Positions 47,041 through 60,597 of a stretch of DNA of 64,000 bases are shown one piece after another. The notes below the pieces were generated by a model. The model worked only from the letters and a program-made list of their open reading frames with translations. It had not been told where the DNA came from and did no database searches. The first letter of the stretch is position 1. The number at the start of each line of letters is the position of its first letter. The stretch spans positions 10,308,001 to 10,372,000 of the forward strand of contig CM036629.1 in NCBI GenBank assembly GCA_020746105.1, given 5' to 3'. The DNA comes from Trogon surrucura (lineage: Eukaryota > Chordata > Aves > Trogoniformes > Trogonidae). The position numbers were made by a program, and so were the translations under genes.

Positions 47041-50000
47041 TCAGCAGGGTTGAGAGTGTGTGCTGGCAGATGCTTGGGAGGTGCTGTAAGTATTTTTAAC
47101 AATTGTTAGTTGACCACTTGCCAAAGTAAAACTCTGCTCTTAGAAGGGTGGTATGTTTGAGGAGGGCTAGCACATGATTAGGTTAGTGTGAGCAGTGCTG
47201 CTTTTTGTTATGACTAAGCTTGGATTTGCATCTTGAAATGCCAAATCAATAGATGACTTTTCTGTAAGCTAAATAACAACACTCTCAGCTGCACTAGCAA
47301 ATTGCTGTCCTTGCCTATAAGGTTGGGATGTGTTAAATACGTTTGGCTTATAGTGGCTATCACTGGTCTTTTTGCTTTATGTTTAAAGTGATAACTGATT
47401 ATTCCTCTCTCCTTCTAATATAATTTGGTGCTACACTTTCTGTTCAGCAATGCCTCAGAAGGTGTGGGGGGTGTGGTTGTTTTATTTTTCCTTTTTCTTC
47501 ATTTCTGGCCCTCTGAGTACACTGCTGGTCTGGAAGGAGGGAAAGGGAATTCTGGATGGAAATGCGTGAGGGAATAGGCGACTTCCTTCAATACTGTGGT
47601 AGCATTCCATGAATATAAAACATTTTGATGCTGAAAGGTACTTTAGTGTATAAGAAAAATTCTATCAGGTCCTGCTCCTCCATGGCTATGTACTTAACTA
47701 TACAGAAAAGAATGTTGTAGTGATCAGTTCTTTCCCATAGCAGTTCAATGGTGTAAAACATGGGTTTTTTGTCTGCCCAGAAAACCAGCTATACTACTGG
47801 AAAATGTTTATCTTCAAGGGGCTGCAAACTGGGGGATTATTTTGAAATTGTAGCCCTCACCTTCATGTGGCAGAAAAGAGTGTGCTTAGTTTTTAGGGAA
47901 TAGGTACATAAATAAGCATGTCCTCACTGCAGAGTCGATTAGAATACTTTCTGTAGCTTGGCTCCTAACTGTATGGAGGCAATTTCTGTAGTGTTTTCGC
48001 TGTTAAACAGTGTGTCTACTTGAGCTCTTAATCTGCAATATGGAAGTAGAAATGAAGGCCATTTTCATGAGATGGGAAACAGGGAAATGTGACATGTGAT
48101 GGCAATATCAAACTAAATGCTAGCTCTGGCTTTAAACTTGCTGCCAGGATGTCTTTTAGTCTGGCTTTGTGTGCGTGGGTAACTACTCACCCTTTAACTT
48201 AGCAAAATTAATTAAACTCTGAGAGGCAGGACAGTTGCCCCAAGGAGAGTGAGTACTATTGAGACTTTTGTGGGTGCATAACACTAGCTAATCACCCTTA
48301 GCAGATGGTGGTGATGCTGCTGTTTTTCGCAGTTTGCACTGTTTCCTTTTTGTTCCAATTGCTAGATGTCTTTTTTCCTCTGAAGAAAAATATGTACCAC
48401 TCAATCGGAGATATCAGTGACTTAGGCAAGCATCTCCTCCTATGTATTGCTCCTACCTAAACATCTAGAAGAAGTAAACAGCAGAATAAATTGCCTGTCT
48501 GGTACTATAAATCAAAAATACAATCTTAGTCCAGTGTAACGCAAGGCAAATACAATAATGACAAAATCTATAGCTGTAAAGATGATAAAGTATCAAGAAG
48601 ACCTGCCCTCTGTGGAGGCCAGAGTATAGGATACTTTATTTAAATGTACAGTAGGCAGTGGAAGTCATCAATACTTCACAAGTCTGGACTTCTAAAAAGT
48701 GGTGAATTGATTTGATCGTAGCAGTAGATAGTGGGGGTGCAGTAATAGGGATTGCTGAGATGCGTAAAACGGTCTTTATTCTCTGTTGTTGCAATATTTA
48801 TGTAGATGTTTAAACATGGGGCATTTGAATATGGTATATTACTGAACTTAGATTAGTAGTGTATTAATTAGTAATAAATAACTAACTAAGCACAAAGTAG
48901 TGGAGAATTGGGCTAGTACTTTGCATTCTCGTGAGATTACAGGGTAGCATTAAGCACTCAATAATGGTAATTTGCATTAATTCCACTGTTGCCATTGCAA
49001 GAGTTCCAGTAATGCAGCTGTGGTTTTCAGCAATGGGTCCTCCTCCCTCCCCTATTTCATCTATCTGTTTCACTGGCTAAATGTTATGGATGAAATCCTA
49101 GCCCTTCTAAATTGTTTAGTGGAAATAGATGATTCTGGCCTCCTCAAAGACAAAAGCCCGATTTGTTTGTTTAAAAATAGGAGAGAGAAAGAGTCCAGGG
49201 AAGAACAATAGATGCAAAGAGGGGCTTTCTTCCAGCAGTGCAACTGCAAAGGTCAATGAGCCAGGCTTTATGGTTCTGTGAGTTGGTTTTGTTCCATTTC
49301 AGAGTTTTTACTGGTTGTAATGTAGTTAGTAGTCTGGCATATGTGAGGATGAAAAAGTCCTTTGTATTATAACAAGTGCCTTATGCCTTGTAGTATAATC
49401 TATTACAACATGAACTAGTCAAGTCCAAACTGTGAAGGCTTGCAAAGGTTTAATTAGCAGCATGATGTCAGTTTACATATCTCTAATTGGTGCTAAAACT
49501 TTCAATGAGAACTTCTTGAGGGAGGATGCCCTTCCCTCACTCCCTCACAATTATTCTAAGGAAAATTAGTTCAGGGAAAATATGGCAGTAATACCAAAGA
49601 AGCCCTTTAAATTTTGTTCTCTTTTGTTAATACAAGAATTGGGATTTCTTGAACTACTGTAGTTGTATCTCCTGTTCAGGCTTGGGGAAATCGTACTGAT
49701 AAAATAGATATGCAGTTTGATACTTTAAGAACACAGATAAGTTGTTTTAATAGTACTTTTTCTAACTATAGCTTTACGGCAAAGATATTTTAAGTACTGA
49801 TGTGATGTAGTGGTCTTTGAATTTAATAATAAATTAAGATTTACAACCCTAGAGCAACTCTTGCACAGGTTATTTCAATACTTCATTTCTGAAAATGCTT
49901 AATAGTTAAGGTAAAATGTAACTTGGACATGCTCCATGAATGTACTGAAAATAACGTCACAGAAAAGCACGTGGATAGATGCTACTTGAAACTGCGCAGA

Positions 50001-53000
50001 AAATATTCAAATGCCTCATTTATCAGTAGTGTGTGCTTCATACACAATAAACTTAACTGGGGAATAGCACACAGAGCTGCTTCGTTCAGGTGATACACAA
50101 GTGTGCAGCATGAAGTCTAAGTCTATTGTAAAAGGTAATGCTGACTTCATATACCCCAAACAAACCATCTTCTCATCTCACCACGATGTAGCTTTTTTTT
50201 TTTTAACCCTTTCAGTTACTAGAGTAATAAAAAGAAAATCCTGCTAGCAACGGCCATTTTGATAATAAAGGGTAATGCTTGTAATGGCACTACAGCCGCA
50301 AACAGAGTGACAGTGATTTGCTACGCTCAGTAAAGGACACTTGTTCTGCATATTTCTGTGACTTTGTGCTACTTTTGCGTCACGAAGAAAAATGTACAAA
50401 GTGCAGTAAGCAAGAATCACAAAGGAAGCCTATTACCTTGCAGTGAAGGGAGAGCTGAAATGAGAAATTTTAAAAGGCATTATGTTTCCTTGAGGTATTT
50501 TGCAGTTTCATAATTGCTGTCTTATAGAAGGACAATTATGGCTGACCCTGAAGAAATTGTTCCATTTGTACTAAGTGAAATAAAGTAATTATTCTGCTTT
50601 TTAAAAATATTGTTTGAAAGACAAACTTGTACAATGAAAAAAAGGAGTACCCAAATTGTTCTAGGGCTTTAGAGTGTAGATTTTTGAAAGCTGTTAGCAT
50701 TTAGAAAACTGTTTTTACAAACTGTGTTTCTTTTATCTGACCTAACCTGTAGTTTAGTAACTGTGATCTTTAGCCTCTCCCATCCAATTAGTGCATCTTT
50801 AAAAGGTGCTGGTGATTAGGAAATGAAGGATGCTTGCCTTAGGAAATCAAGGAGAAAAACTAAAAGGTGCAAGTCAATTCAATTTATTTTTAAAAATGCA
50901 ATAGTTGTGCCAAAATAACTACGATAGCAAGGAAAGAGGATCCAATATCAAGGATTGATAGGATCCAACTTAAAAATTTTAATGGCAAGGATTACAGAAG
51001 GAGTGAAAACAGAGCGAAATGAAAGTATTTTCTGTGATCTGAACCACTATAAGCTTGTGTTCCAAAATGAAGCTTATGATGTTGGAGAACATAATTCAAT
51101 TTTATATGGGGAACCTATTCCACTGAACTGGCAGACCCAAACTATAAATTTCAACAGTAGAATATCTGGAGAAAATACAGGAGTCCACTTTAATCCATTT
51201 GTAGGTGGAATTTCTGTGAAAATTGTATGTAGAGGACAGGAATGAACTGACTTGCTAGACTAGACTAAGTATGCCATCTGGCCAGAGAACCTCCAGGCTA
51301 ACGATTCCCGGTCTTCGGTGGCTTTTGATTAACAGTCTCAAGGAAGGATGCAGGTTAACATGCTTGTACTCTTTATTGCAGTCAGCCTTGAGCTTTTTGA
51401 AACTTCCTTCTCAAAGTGGCTTCTTTGGAGTGTCTCTTACATACAGTATAACCAAGCAGTTGTTTACCTGAGAATGCTGCTGCTTGTTTTTTTTGCTGAA
51501 GAACTGTCTTGTTACTATATTAGAGCTGGTTTACAGGTTTGGTTGTGTACTGGGACTGACTGGTTTGAACTAGAGTATTATTCCTGTTTTACATCAATTT
51601 CTGATTGAATGTTTCAATGTTTATTCAAATGTTTCGTTGAGAGTAAGATAAGATTCTTCTGACTGCATGCAACAGAACTGAAGCAGAATACACAAGACAT
51701 TATTTTTAAAGATATGCAATTTGAAAGCATAAAAGAAAACCCACAAAGGAGGTGAGGTTGTCCAACAGAGACTAAGCCTTAGTTTGAAAACTAAGCTGGA
51801 TTCTGTTCTCCAGTGTGTCTTTCTATATTTTTCGTTGCCATCACTTAGCCTTTCACTTTATCTTCTTCCTCCTATCTTCCATTTTTGAGAATGATTGAGA
51901 AAATGGATTAAACAATGAAGTAAAGCAAAGACAATGGTAATGGATGAAGGCTCCCCAGAGAACTAATTGTGAAGAACAAAGGTTGCGTGGTATGTTAGGA
52001 TTGATGTGGCTTCCGTAATAACTGAGAGAGTAGAAGGTGTGGAGGTAGCTGCTAGATGGCGAGATGGTAAGCAGCTTGAGCTTGCTTGGGCAGCCTGTGG
52101 GTATCAGTACTTCCCAGAGTGTGTTAGCTGGGAGGTGGAAGAGGAGGCAAGAGTGCTTGTCCAGCTAAGTGCCTGTAGTATTTGCGGGCTGGATGTGTCA
52201 ACAACAAGGGGTTGCATGAATTTAAAAAAAAAAAAGTAACACTTTTCTTGCTGCTTCTTTTGCCTATAGTTTATCTGCGGTGTTTCTGTTCAACTGGGTT
52301 CCCACCAATGAGAGTGATGTGCTGGAATAAAGGCAGAAGAAATTGTAAAGAGAAGCAAAGTAAAGCTTCTTTATTTTGAGGTTGTATATAACTGTAGGAA
52401 TTATCCTGAGTACTGCAAAGCTATGAATCATGTCTGTAAAGGTCTAATGTTACTGATGTGTATTTCAGATAACTGTCCCCATTTTATTTTGACAAGGATA
52501 AAATCACAGATCTGATTTTGGAGTTTGTGTTAGTCATTAGTGATTACAAAGTGAATCACACTTGTGCTGATGGGGGTTCCTTAAGGCTTTATATATAGTC
52601 AGAAAGGTTTTGTCTGGTGCATTAGCTAAAATTACACTGTCATTATTCATCCTGCTAACTTGATTTTAATCATCTTTGCCTCTAACAGACTAGTAAGTGC
52701 TTTCTAATGCACAAGACTGTGGCTTTATCATTACCCTTGTATTTATATAGATTAAATTTACTAGTATCTGTAAAAAACCAAGCCAACTGGCTTAAAACCA
52801 TAAACTGTTCAGCCCATCCTTTTCAGGTTTAATATGTCCATCTTCCTGTTAATCTGTGCTGTAAATCTGTGAGGACAGGAAATAAATATAGTATATTCAG
52901 AGGAGAAGTAGGTGGCATGCACTGCAGAGACTACTGACACTGTGAAAGTAAGCACTGCTGTTCTAATTCAGCTGTACTTGAATTTATCTCAAGCTAACAA

Positions 53001-54926
53001 GATCCCTAAATGTATTACCTGGCTGCTAGAAAGGGTTTTGAAGCCTATGACAAGCATAATCAAGAGTGAAAGGTTGCACGGTAAGTTAGGGTAGGGTCTG
53101 TATCACTTCCTTGATGAGCATTTTCTGTGTCCTTATTTCATTACAGAGATTTGGAAATAGTTCAGGTCTCCTCGGTCCTGGTGCAGTAGTATGTTCCTTA
53201 CTTCCACTGAGTCTCACCAGGACCTGGGGTGTGGTTTTGTGCATGTGCTGAACCGACAGGATGAAGCAGAGTTATGTATGTCTAATGATCTCTACCAGTT
53301 ATACCTTTGAAACAATATGAATTCCACCAAGGCACAAGTCTGTGCTGCTGTCCTTTCCAATTCTCAGTTGTATTGGTCAGTATTTCAAGAGGGGGAAAAT
53401 GCGGAACTGAAAAGAAATGAATGCTGGACCTGAGTGCCAGGAAAGATATTTCTTAATTGATGAAACTAGCATGTAGTATTTGCTACTGTAATGTTGGACA
53501 AAGCTAGACTCACAACCCGCAATTAACTCCCAGTTCCCCAAATTGAGTCTTATATATTTTTCTCTCTTTATGGTTGTAATATAGATATCTAAATATGCTA
53601 ATTGTACTTCGGCTGTGAAACTAGTGCAGTTTCAGTGCTTAGAATTTCTAAATGAGACTTGGCAGCTCATCTTCTAATTTTAAATGCACAAAAGCCCAGA
53701 AGCTATCTGTTGGCCATTCACAATAGATTAGGAAACAAACTCTTTGAAAATTCCCTGAAACTTGTCATATTTGCCACTGCAATAAAGTAATTGCTTATTG
53801 TAAATATAATTATAACAATATCCAAAAAACATTTGACAACTACTTGCCAGTTGATTGCTTTAATAACAAGGCTACTTGTCAATTGGCTGTAAAATGTCTA
53901 TGTAAGAGAAAGAGGGATTTTGTAACTGGACATTTCCTAATTTTCTCCAGTAACTTGTTTTTACAACATTATTTTCCACACTCCCTGGTACAATATGTGA
54001 AGTTCTCTTTTAACAGTGAAATCTCCTAACACCAACTGATTTTCAGTTTAAATGCATAATGCTTAACTGGCTGTTGTTCTGATATTTGTCGGGTAGTAAT
54101 TAGAAACAGTTTTGTTTCTGGGAATACTTTGCCTTGTGTCATCCAGACTTCATATTGCCTGAACTTAGTGTAATTGAACAGTACGAGGCTTAAATATTTT
54201 GGTTGATTTTTGAAAGGTAATTTTGAATTGCCTATATCTATGTGGTTGTGGTCATCGGTCAACTCCAGATAACTTAATGATATATTTGAAGGACTTTTCT
54301 TTTGCGTGGTATGATTTGTAGTTTGTAAAGTGATGAGGTTCTTGGGGAAAAATACCTGCTTCTATACTTAATCTGTTGTGAATGTGCGTTTCTGTCCCAT
54401 CTGTGGCTGGATGTGTAGTTCAGGCTTAGAAAGATTCATCCTGACTTCATTACATTTTAAATAAACTCTCAGGTGAATCAAGTCAGAGATCATGAATGAC
54501 AGGAACCCACCCACATTGTTCTTATGCTTTTGTTAATATCCTGAGTATTTAAAAGCATGGTGGATGCCAGTGTATGACTGGCTTCTCCTCACACTTGTAG
54601 CATTTAGGTAACTCCAGTTTTACCTGCTCTATCTACCTGCTTGGATTCTGGATAGTGTAAGGGAAATGAAGCTGGGTCTGGAACCAGGAAAGGATGTCCT
54701 GTATTTTGAGTGTTAGCTGGTCTTTAGACAATATACTGACTCTTGTAATATTTTAAAACCTGCTCGTATTTCTCACCTCGCTTCACTATTTTTATTATAA
54801 TGTCACAATAGCTCTATATCTGTTAAGGAAGTACCATTCAAAGGAAAATACTATTTTGCCAGTGCTGAACTGCTGCAGCTATTTTGGGTTATGAAGGCTT
54901 AATTAAGAAGTGTTCTCAAGGAATTA
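47041..54926. other. Long AT-rich non-coding stretch, no gene seen
   Basis: Nearly 8 kb without a recognised gene or repeat family. The best plus-strand frame is 96 codons at 50955-51245; it looks protein-like in places (for example YKLVFQNEAYDVGEHNS) but matches no family I know. Poly-A or poly-T tracts lie at about 50192-50204 and 52225-52236. A strong donor-like GTAAGT at 53081 ends a 60-codon frame but lacks a convincing acceptor. Parts at 49430-49560 and 53640-53830 have the look of conserved non-coding elements. Confidence 0.45.
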
Positions 54927-55197
54927 ATAGAATCATAGAATGTTAGGGATTGGAAGGGACCTCGAAAGATCATCAAGTCCAATCCCCCTGCCAGAGCAGG
55001 GATGCCTAGATTATGCTACACAGGAACATGTCCAGGCAGGTCTTGAATGTCTCCAGAGAAGGAGACTCCACAGCCTCTCTGGGCAGCCTGTTCCAGGGCT
55101 CCGTCACCCTCACTGAGAAGAAGTTTCTTCTCGAGTTTAAGCGGAACCTCTTATGTTCCAGTTTCAGCCCATTACCCCTTGTCCTATCAGTGGTTGT
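54927..55197 (-). mobile_element. CR1 LINE, short young copy
   Basis: About 270 bp of CR1 on the minus strand. The 3' terminal repeats (ATAGAATCATAGAATG) are at the left, followed by the 3' UTR and roughly the last 60 codons of ORF2. It is truncated at about 55197 inside the region coding for [15 protein letters not shown]. It is nearly identical to the 3' half of the plus-strand copy at 44552-45044 and inserted in the opposite direction about 10 kb away. The truncation points differ, so the two are independent insertions from one active source, not a segmental duplication. Confidence 0.95.
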
Positions 55198-56140
55198 GAT
55201 TAGTGAGATACAGCTAAAAGTCCACGTAGAGTTGATGGGAGTTTTGATATCTGAGACCTTAATCTTTCATTTTATTTACCTTCTGATTTTAAGGATGCTT
55301 TCTATTTCTTCGTTATAAAGAGATAATTGATGTTAACTGTATTTTTACATTATCCAAGGATAATACCATTGTTGCTCTGTCTGTTGTAATTTTATTTCCC
55401 CCTGCATCCAATTTTATTATTAGGAGGATTTTCACTCATATAAGGGGTCTTACACAGACATGAATATGTGGCTCTAAATAGAAACCAGCAGAGCACAAAA
55501 AAATGGAGGAAAATAATTGGAAAAGCTGAAATGACACACAGGACTTTTTCAGTCAACTGTAATTAAAAGCTAAATTTTTCAACTTGTTAGGCTTTGCAGT
55601 ATATCCATATTCCTTCTTGCTAATGCTCTGCTAAGTTTTCCTATGTATTACAAGCTGTAGTTTTGGTCTCTTCATGTGACAAAATAAGGATTTCAGGTTG
55701 GGTACTGAGAGGCCAGGCCAATACTCAATCTCCACACATTTACAGCAATTTCTGTTTTCTGTTGCTGCTACTGTCAGAAATGGGGGAGAAGGGGGAAAGA
55801 AAAAAAAAAAAAGAACCAGGACAGTTACAGTTTGGATTTCTGCTACCTTACCCTTAATATTGGGTAAGTCAGGTGGGAAACTGATCAGAGCAGGCTGGTA
55901 TTTCAAAAGGCTAGAAACTTTCTGGGTATTACGGTTAAGGATCCTGAAATGAGATACAAATGAAGGCAGTAGATTAACTTTAAAATACTGATGGTATCTT
56001 AGGAAATGATAAGCTAATATGACAAAGATTTTAACTCACAAATGTGGTGAAACTGATATTGAAGATAAGGCTACTGGAGGGGAAAAGATGTAAAGAAATG
56101 AAAGAATGTTAGAGGGACAGCAGGGAATAAAACATGAGGC
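55198..56140. other. Non-coding stretch, no gene seen
   Basis: Contains an A-rich run at about 55796-55815 within a purine-rich patch. Short frames across it on both strands are low-complexity artefacts. Confidence 0.5.
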
Positions 56141-56216
56141 CTTAGTATCGCAGGACTCAGAAAGGACCTTCAGGACCCTCTGATACCACACTCTTCTCTG
56201 AAGCAGGATCAAATAG
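56141..56216 (-). mobile_element. Old CR1 LINE scrap, 3' end
   Basis: The reading AAAGGACCTTCAGGACCCTC (56161-56180), then CTCTTCTCTGAAGCAGGATC (56191-56210), follows the order of the CR1 3' UTR on the minus strand (GGACCT..., TCCAACC..., AGCAGGATCAA) with many substitutions. Only about 75 bp can be followed. An ancient, heavily decayed copy; the match is weak enough that chance similarity cannot be excluded. Confidence 0.5.
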
Positions 56217-57953
56217 GCCTTTGCTATTTCTGGCAGGGGGTTCCCTGTACTTTAAGTTTCTATGCTGTTTTTTATGTAACTCGTTATTTATTCTGAACAC
56301 TTTTGCTGCAGTTTAAGAATGCTGCTATTGTCCTTATTCAACATGGACACAAAGCAGTGTTTCCTGCAGCAGATTTTTAGCTAGCTCAGTGCAGTTGTGG
56401 ACTCTTGCCTCAGTCTTAGCTTTTTTTTATGCTAAACTGTTTGTGATGTGTTGCTATACAACATCCAGAACGATGCCAGTTTTACTGCAGTAGCTGATTG
56501 TTTCTGCTAAAGTACCTTTTGGTTGTCCGTCTTTTTCCAGAGCACATCTCCAGTTTAAGATTACTCTGAGTTCTACCCTGACTCCACTGTATTTCCACCT
56601 TTGGTGGAGTTTTGAATAATCAATATCCTTACTTCATCAACTAGTCATTGTGGTACGTGATAGGACTGACTCAAAAGATTCATTGCTGTAGAGTCCCCTT
56701 CAGTGCAGTCTTACTCTTTGGCATGAAATGGCTGGTATTTTCACTGAAAGGCTGGTTGTATGTAGGCTGTTGTATACTGCATTTATTTTGGAAGATGTTC
56801 TGATGCTGTAATTGTAATATAACCTAGAACTTTTTTGTCAAGATGTAGAAAAAAACATTACTGCTCTTTTATTTTTATGAAGCGTGTTACCTGTCTACAG
56901 GAGGAGATTAAATTAACTTGATGCACCTTTATGATTAAATCCTTGCTGTTCTTCGTGTCTTCTGTTCAGTGAATCAGTCATTATTTCTTCTGCTGTTTCT
57001 CTGTAACTATCCAAATTTTTCTCTTCCATAGGTATGGTATGCTTGCCATTCAGTTTAATCTTTCATACTGTAGCCGTTGCTTCTGCATTCTCAAAAATAA
57101 ATTGCTGATGGCTCTAAGGATTTCATCAGCCAGTTCTTTAAATATCCTAGGAGGAAATTAATCTTGCCATGCAAATTTGAGTATCTGAGAAAATAAACCA
57201 ACCATGCTCCTTCCCTATATCTTTCTTCCTAACTAATGGTTTCTTTATACTTCTCTTGCGAAAAAAAACAAGTTAGTAATCCTCAGGACATGTAATCAAC
57301 CTGTCCTGAAGTAGAAAAGTATGATTCCAAGTGCAAGAAATAGCTACCTTTATGCCCACAGTGATTTATTTTTTTTTTCCCCTCCATATAAGAATAGATT
57401 CATTTTTGTGGTGATTGTTTTTGCTACAATGTACAAGAGGATGTAAAAATAACAATTTACCAAGGCAGGAAAAACTTTTCATTTCTTTGTGTAGCTTTAT
57501 TCAGGTCTTTTAAAAATAGGACCAGTCAGATGATTGTATATACAGTTCAGTGTCAGTGCTTCTTATTTCTAAATGTTAAACTTATTTCTCGTATGACTTG
57601 CTGGAGATCAAGATAAATGTGAAATAACCTGGCATAAATTTAAGGTACATGGTGACACCAGCTGGTGGTGAAGTATATGTAGGTAGAAGAGTGTGACTTC
57701 AGATCCATACAATAACTTGGATGGAGAAGCTCCTGGAATGGTGTTAGTACCATGTCGCTGTAGCAGTGAAATGCAGAAGTTTGACTTCTTTCTGGAAACT
57801 TAAAGTTGTGTGGTTAACTTCATTAAAGCTTATAGACTCTAGTGACTGGGAGTTACAGAGATATTTTACAGATTCACAAACCTGACAGAAAACCCCCTTC
57901 AGCTTCACTATTTATACTCTTGTACATACTGAAAGTCTTGAATTTCCCCTTCC
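56217..57953. other. Non-coding stretch, no gene seen
   Basis: AT-rich sequence without an open frame of note. T-run at about 57370-57380. Nothing recognised. Confidence 0.5.
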
Positions 57954-57985
57954 AGTATAAAAGAGCAATAGTATAAAAGAACAAT
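57954..57985. repeat. 16-bp tandem duplication
   Basis: AGTATAAAAGAGCAAT at 57954-57969 is followed at once by AGTATAAAAGAACAAT (57970-57985), one mismatch. Each copy contains TATAAAAG, identical to a strong TATA box, but no other promoter feature is seen. Confidence 0.85.
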
Positions 57986-60597
57986 AATCTTCAGTTAAAA
58001 TAACATTGTAGAGTCATACACTGCTGGGAGTTTTGGTATTGTGGACTGAGGAATCTCTTGATGTTGTTGAATGAATCTGGTTTTAGTGGCTTAAGAGAAA
58101 TATTAAAAGCTTGAACCCACGTATTTCCTCATATAAAGACTTTTTTAGATGTGGGTGGGACGGAGTGAACACTGACCCATAGTTGTTTTGGTAGTGGAGT
58201 TTATTTAGGAACCAGTAAAACTAGAGCTGCTATTGCTTGATCTGGAATAAAATCCACCTATGTAAAGACAAGAGAGTGTAAAGAAGAGACAAACATTTGT
58301 AAAAGAAAAAGGTGTTTGTTTTTTTTTAAGCAACAACAACCAAATAAAAAAACCCAACCCAAAATAAACTCTTCCTCAGAAGATACCAACGTTGTATTAG
58401 AAATGTGTTATTTTTGATATACTGTAATTTAATTTTCATTATTCTCTTGAGTTGTTTACTACTTTGGTGTTTTTAGTTAAAAAAACATGGCTTTGAAATA
58501 TCTTGGAGACTGTCAACACTTCTCATCTCTCTATGTTTCTAATGGAATAATTCAGAAACATGCATTATCAAAAAATGTATTAATGCCTAAAAAGCAATGT
58601 GAACAATGTCCCTGATGTGCCTTGGTATGCTTGTATTTTTATTACTGCAGGCTTGAAATACACTAAGCAATTTAATTCTTCCAAGCTGCATTGTTTAGAT
58701 AGGATGACAGTATCAGATATTTTCCTGCCTTTAGTGGCCTTTGGGATTGTCATTGCCAAAAGAGAGCAGCTGAGCTGCCTATTAAACAGTTTTCTCAGAG
58801 TCTGTAACTATACTAAAATGGAAAGCATTGCATACATGTATGTACATATGGCAAGTGCCTGATCTTTCAACCTAATATTATGTCTCCAGTATGCAAAAAT
58901 GAAATGTTCAATAAAAATGCTTAGTTTCCCATTCAGAAGGAGCTTGTGTTCAACCTTTTGAAACTTTTATAAAATAGGTTTCAGGGCCAAAAATTAAACT
59001 ACCAAGGAACAGCAACAACCCAAATCCCCAGCAACCCACACTCCAAAGCACCCTTCATGAAACAACCCTTCTTTGTTGTGCTCACACCTGAGCTAAAACA
59101 CCATACGGTGGCTGTCTGAAGCATGAAAGGTGACTGGGATAATGGTGGTTGTCGTGCTATCGTGACAAAGCTCATTAAACTGCAGTGTCTAACATCTGAG
59201 AATAGTTTAAAACTGTAGGCTCTGCTGTTGCTGTGATCAATGGAGCTACCTGGAGTATATGACTCCAGTGTGGATAAAATACTTCTGAGTACTTATCTGC
59301 AGGTTATTTGGTTTTCTGTGCTTGGAGCCGTTCTTTCTTTCTTTTTCTCTTACTGAATATCCAAAAGGAGGTTTGTAACGGCAAAGGAATTCTTCTCAAG
59401 CCCTTTCACCAGCTGTCCCCCTTAGAGGCGTTTTGTGTGTCAGCATTGTTCATGCTGCAGCTCCATTTACTGTGTTACAGCTATAAATAAGATTTGCCAA
59501 TGAGTCAAAATGCAGAACACTAGAAAGGGCAAAATAATGCACTTTGTTATCTCAGAGAATATAAGGGGTGTTGAAATTGTGATGCCTAATTTGCATAAAA
59601 TAAGCCCGAGCAAGCATGGAAAATTGCTCACAAAACAGCCGATGGGATTTTGCTGGGAATGAACACTTGAGGGGCTGTTTGTACAAGCTCACAACGTAGC
59701 CAGTTTGTACCAACACAGGCGCAACCAAGTTGTGGTTGATCCAAACCAAAGGGCCAGGCACAGCATCCTTAACCCAGTGTAGATACGGGGTTTTACAAAA
59801 CTTGAGAAAACTATGCGGTATTAGTTCTGTGGGTGATTCTTCAGTTCAGAAAAACTATCTGGAAATTCAGAGCAGAGCCGTATACCTAGTGTTATTCCTG
59901 TTTATGCTTTGCAAACTGAAATTTGCAGAAGGATTGCCGAAGCAACAACGGTTCAAACCTGTGGAATGGTAATTTTCCATAAACTCCACTCCCAAGTGGC
60001 TGCCTGGTGTAGTAGAACGTTGTATTCCTCAGTGTGAAGTAAAACCCTAGATAGGAAATCAAAGTGCAGCAGCAGCTTTACTGAGTATCACTAGCATTCT
60101 TGCTTGCAAATAGCTGATGGCAAGAGAGGAAGATAAATTCAGTCATTTATAACATGAGATAATCAGTATGCTTAATACAGTGAAATGGTAATGTTCAATG
60201 GAAAAGCACTATCAAGAGAAAATACTCAGTATGCAAATTATAAAAGATAAAATAGCCAAATAAATCTGTTAAAATTACTGATTTCATAATAATATCTAGG
60301 GAGTATGTGAAGTGCTGCATAGCTGATGCAGTTGATGTTCTGTTCTGTGGCAGGGTGAGACTGTTGCCAGCCATAGCAATATGTTGCTTTTGAGCATTTA
60401 TTCTGAAACAGGAATTGAAACGGGTCTTTGTACCCAGATATGCTGGAAGCCTGCACCTATGGTGATCCATAGCCTACCTGCTTCTTCTCTGATAAACTAA
60501 TTCACTATGATGACCTGCATTTCATTTCATCATTTGCAATGGTATGCCTTGTTAAAAAAATCTAAACAGTGGCAATCCCAATGGCACTTGTACAATG
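57986..60597. other. Non-coding stretch, possible conserved element
   Basis: No gene. The segment at about 59540-59770 differs in texture from its flanks and contains an octamer (ATTTGCAT, 59589-59596), the known target of POU/Oct factors. An A-rich low-complexity patch lies at 58318-58365. Confidence 0.4.
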
